DNA of 6,175 nucleotides, taken from assembly GCA_001464255.1 (NCBI GenBank), contig LNFD01000218.1:1-6175 (forward strand). The letters are read 5' to 3'. Positions 6,038-6,175 of this stretch are shown here, one piece after another. The position numbers were made by a program, and so were the translations under genes. Position 1 is the first letter of the stretch; every line of letters begins with the position of its first letter. The notes beneath the pieces are model-generated. The model was not told where the DNA came from and searched no databases. It saw only the letters and a list, made by a program, of their open reading frames with translations. The stretch is from Actinomycetales bacterium Ga0077552 (GTDB lineage: Bacteria; Actinomycetota; Actinomycetes; Actinomycetales; Microbacteriaceae).

Positions 6038-6076
6038 GTTCACCAGGGAAGTGAACCGTTGGTTCCCTCGTATAGT
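6038..6076. promoter_or_regulatory. Cluster of competing inverted repeats upstream of a -10-like hexamer
   Basis: Three overlapping inverted repeats share bases: GTTCAC (6038-6043) with GTGAAC (6051-6056); AGGGAA (6045-6050) with TTCCCT (6063-6068); and GAACC (6053-6057) with GGTTC (6061-6065). Immediately downstream, TATAGT at 6071-6076 would serve as a -10 box for a rightward gene. No good -35 box is present, which would fit a regulated promoter. No downstream gene is visible inside the window, so the role is speculative. Confidence 0.25.
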
Positions 6077-6175
6077 TGGCCCGAGTGGCCAGCCACTGGG
6101 AGAGGCAACGGGCGGACGAACATATCCGGCTCTTCGTCATGAAGCGGGGGTGAGGGTCGCGGGCGTGGCGGTCGG

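Larger units (their letters stand above)
5639..6175. other. Low-GC stretch without an intact gene
   Basis: These 537 bases average about 58-60 percent GC by my count, well below the RNR and amidohydrolase genes. They hold no frame with both a good start and protein-like length, no recognisable tRNA and no transposase motif. They do contain protein-like but interrupted frames on the minus strand (5608-5870 and 5912-5986), an 83-codon open frame on the plus strand without an ATG or GTG start (5891-6142), a 12-base direct repeat, and a cluster of short inverted repeats at 6038-6068. The GC content rises again after about 6140, consistent with another gene starting near or beyond the right edge. 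The overall look is of decayed or transferred DNA; this is inference. Confidence 0.5.

Noticed and set aside
6150..6175. GTG at 6150 as the start of a gene running off the right edge
   Set aside because: Only eight codons are visible and no clear ribosome site or motif supports it.
5639..6175. A tRNA, small RNA or insertion sequence in the low-GC stretch
   Set aside because: No TTCGA T-loop with matching acceptor arms, no terminal inverted repeats and no transposase catalytic motifs were seen.

Overview
The window looks like chromosomal DNA from a high-GC actinobacterium. The left two thirds are very GC-rich with strong G/C at third codon positions, GTG starts are used, and one gene appears to be leaderless. 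The protein style suggests a Microbacteriaceae-like organism, but that placement is inference and no marker here fixes the taxon.

Left part (1-2294): the class I ribonucleotide reductase (RNR) genes, in the order alpha then beta. The alpha gene enters from outside the window; its visible part carries the C-terminal half of the catalytic barrel and the Tyr-Tyr radical-transfer pair. Its frame stops at 1115 without the usual redox-active cysteine tail. That tail (ending HCESCQ) lies immediately downstream in the -1 frame, at 1121-1243. The beta gene (1311-2294) has all six metal ligands, but Glu replaces the first Asp and Phe replaces the radical Tyr, as in class Ic (Mn/Fe) enzymes.

Middle (2337-4166): a YtcJ-type metal-dependent amidohydrolase, 42 bases after the beta gene and in the same frame. 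It has a segment of about 38 residues just before its catalytic GSDWP motif that I do not expect in this family.

Right-middle (4200-4900): a compact type II toxin-antitoxin pair with a Phd/YefM-type antitoxin and a VapC PIN-domain RNase toxin. The antitoxin stop codon directly abuts the toxin GTG start. A perfect inverted repeat, probably the autorepression operator, ends at the base before the antitoxin ATG, and the absence of a ribosome site suggests a leaderless transcript.

Right end (4901-6175): a small secreted lipoprotein of unknown function with four conserved-looking cysteines, then about 540 bases of clearly lower GC with no intact gene. That stretch holds candidate gene remnants on both strands, a 12-base direct repeat, and a cluster of mutually exclusive inverted repeats just upstream of a -10-like hexamer.

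The RNR subunits act together in dNTP synthesis, and the toxin and antitoxin form one regulatory unit. The amidohydrolase and lipoprotein have no evident functional link to their neighbours. The most interesting points are the out-of-frame RNR redox tail and the class Ic-like beta subunit. A second apparent frame break at a G-run (5761-5766) is a warning that homopolymer sequencing errors may be present.
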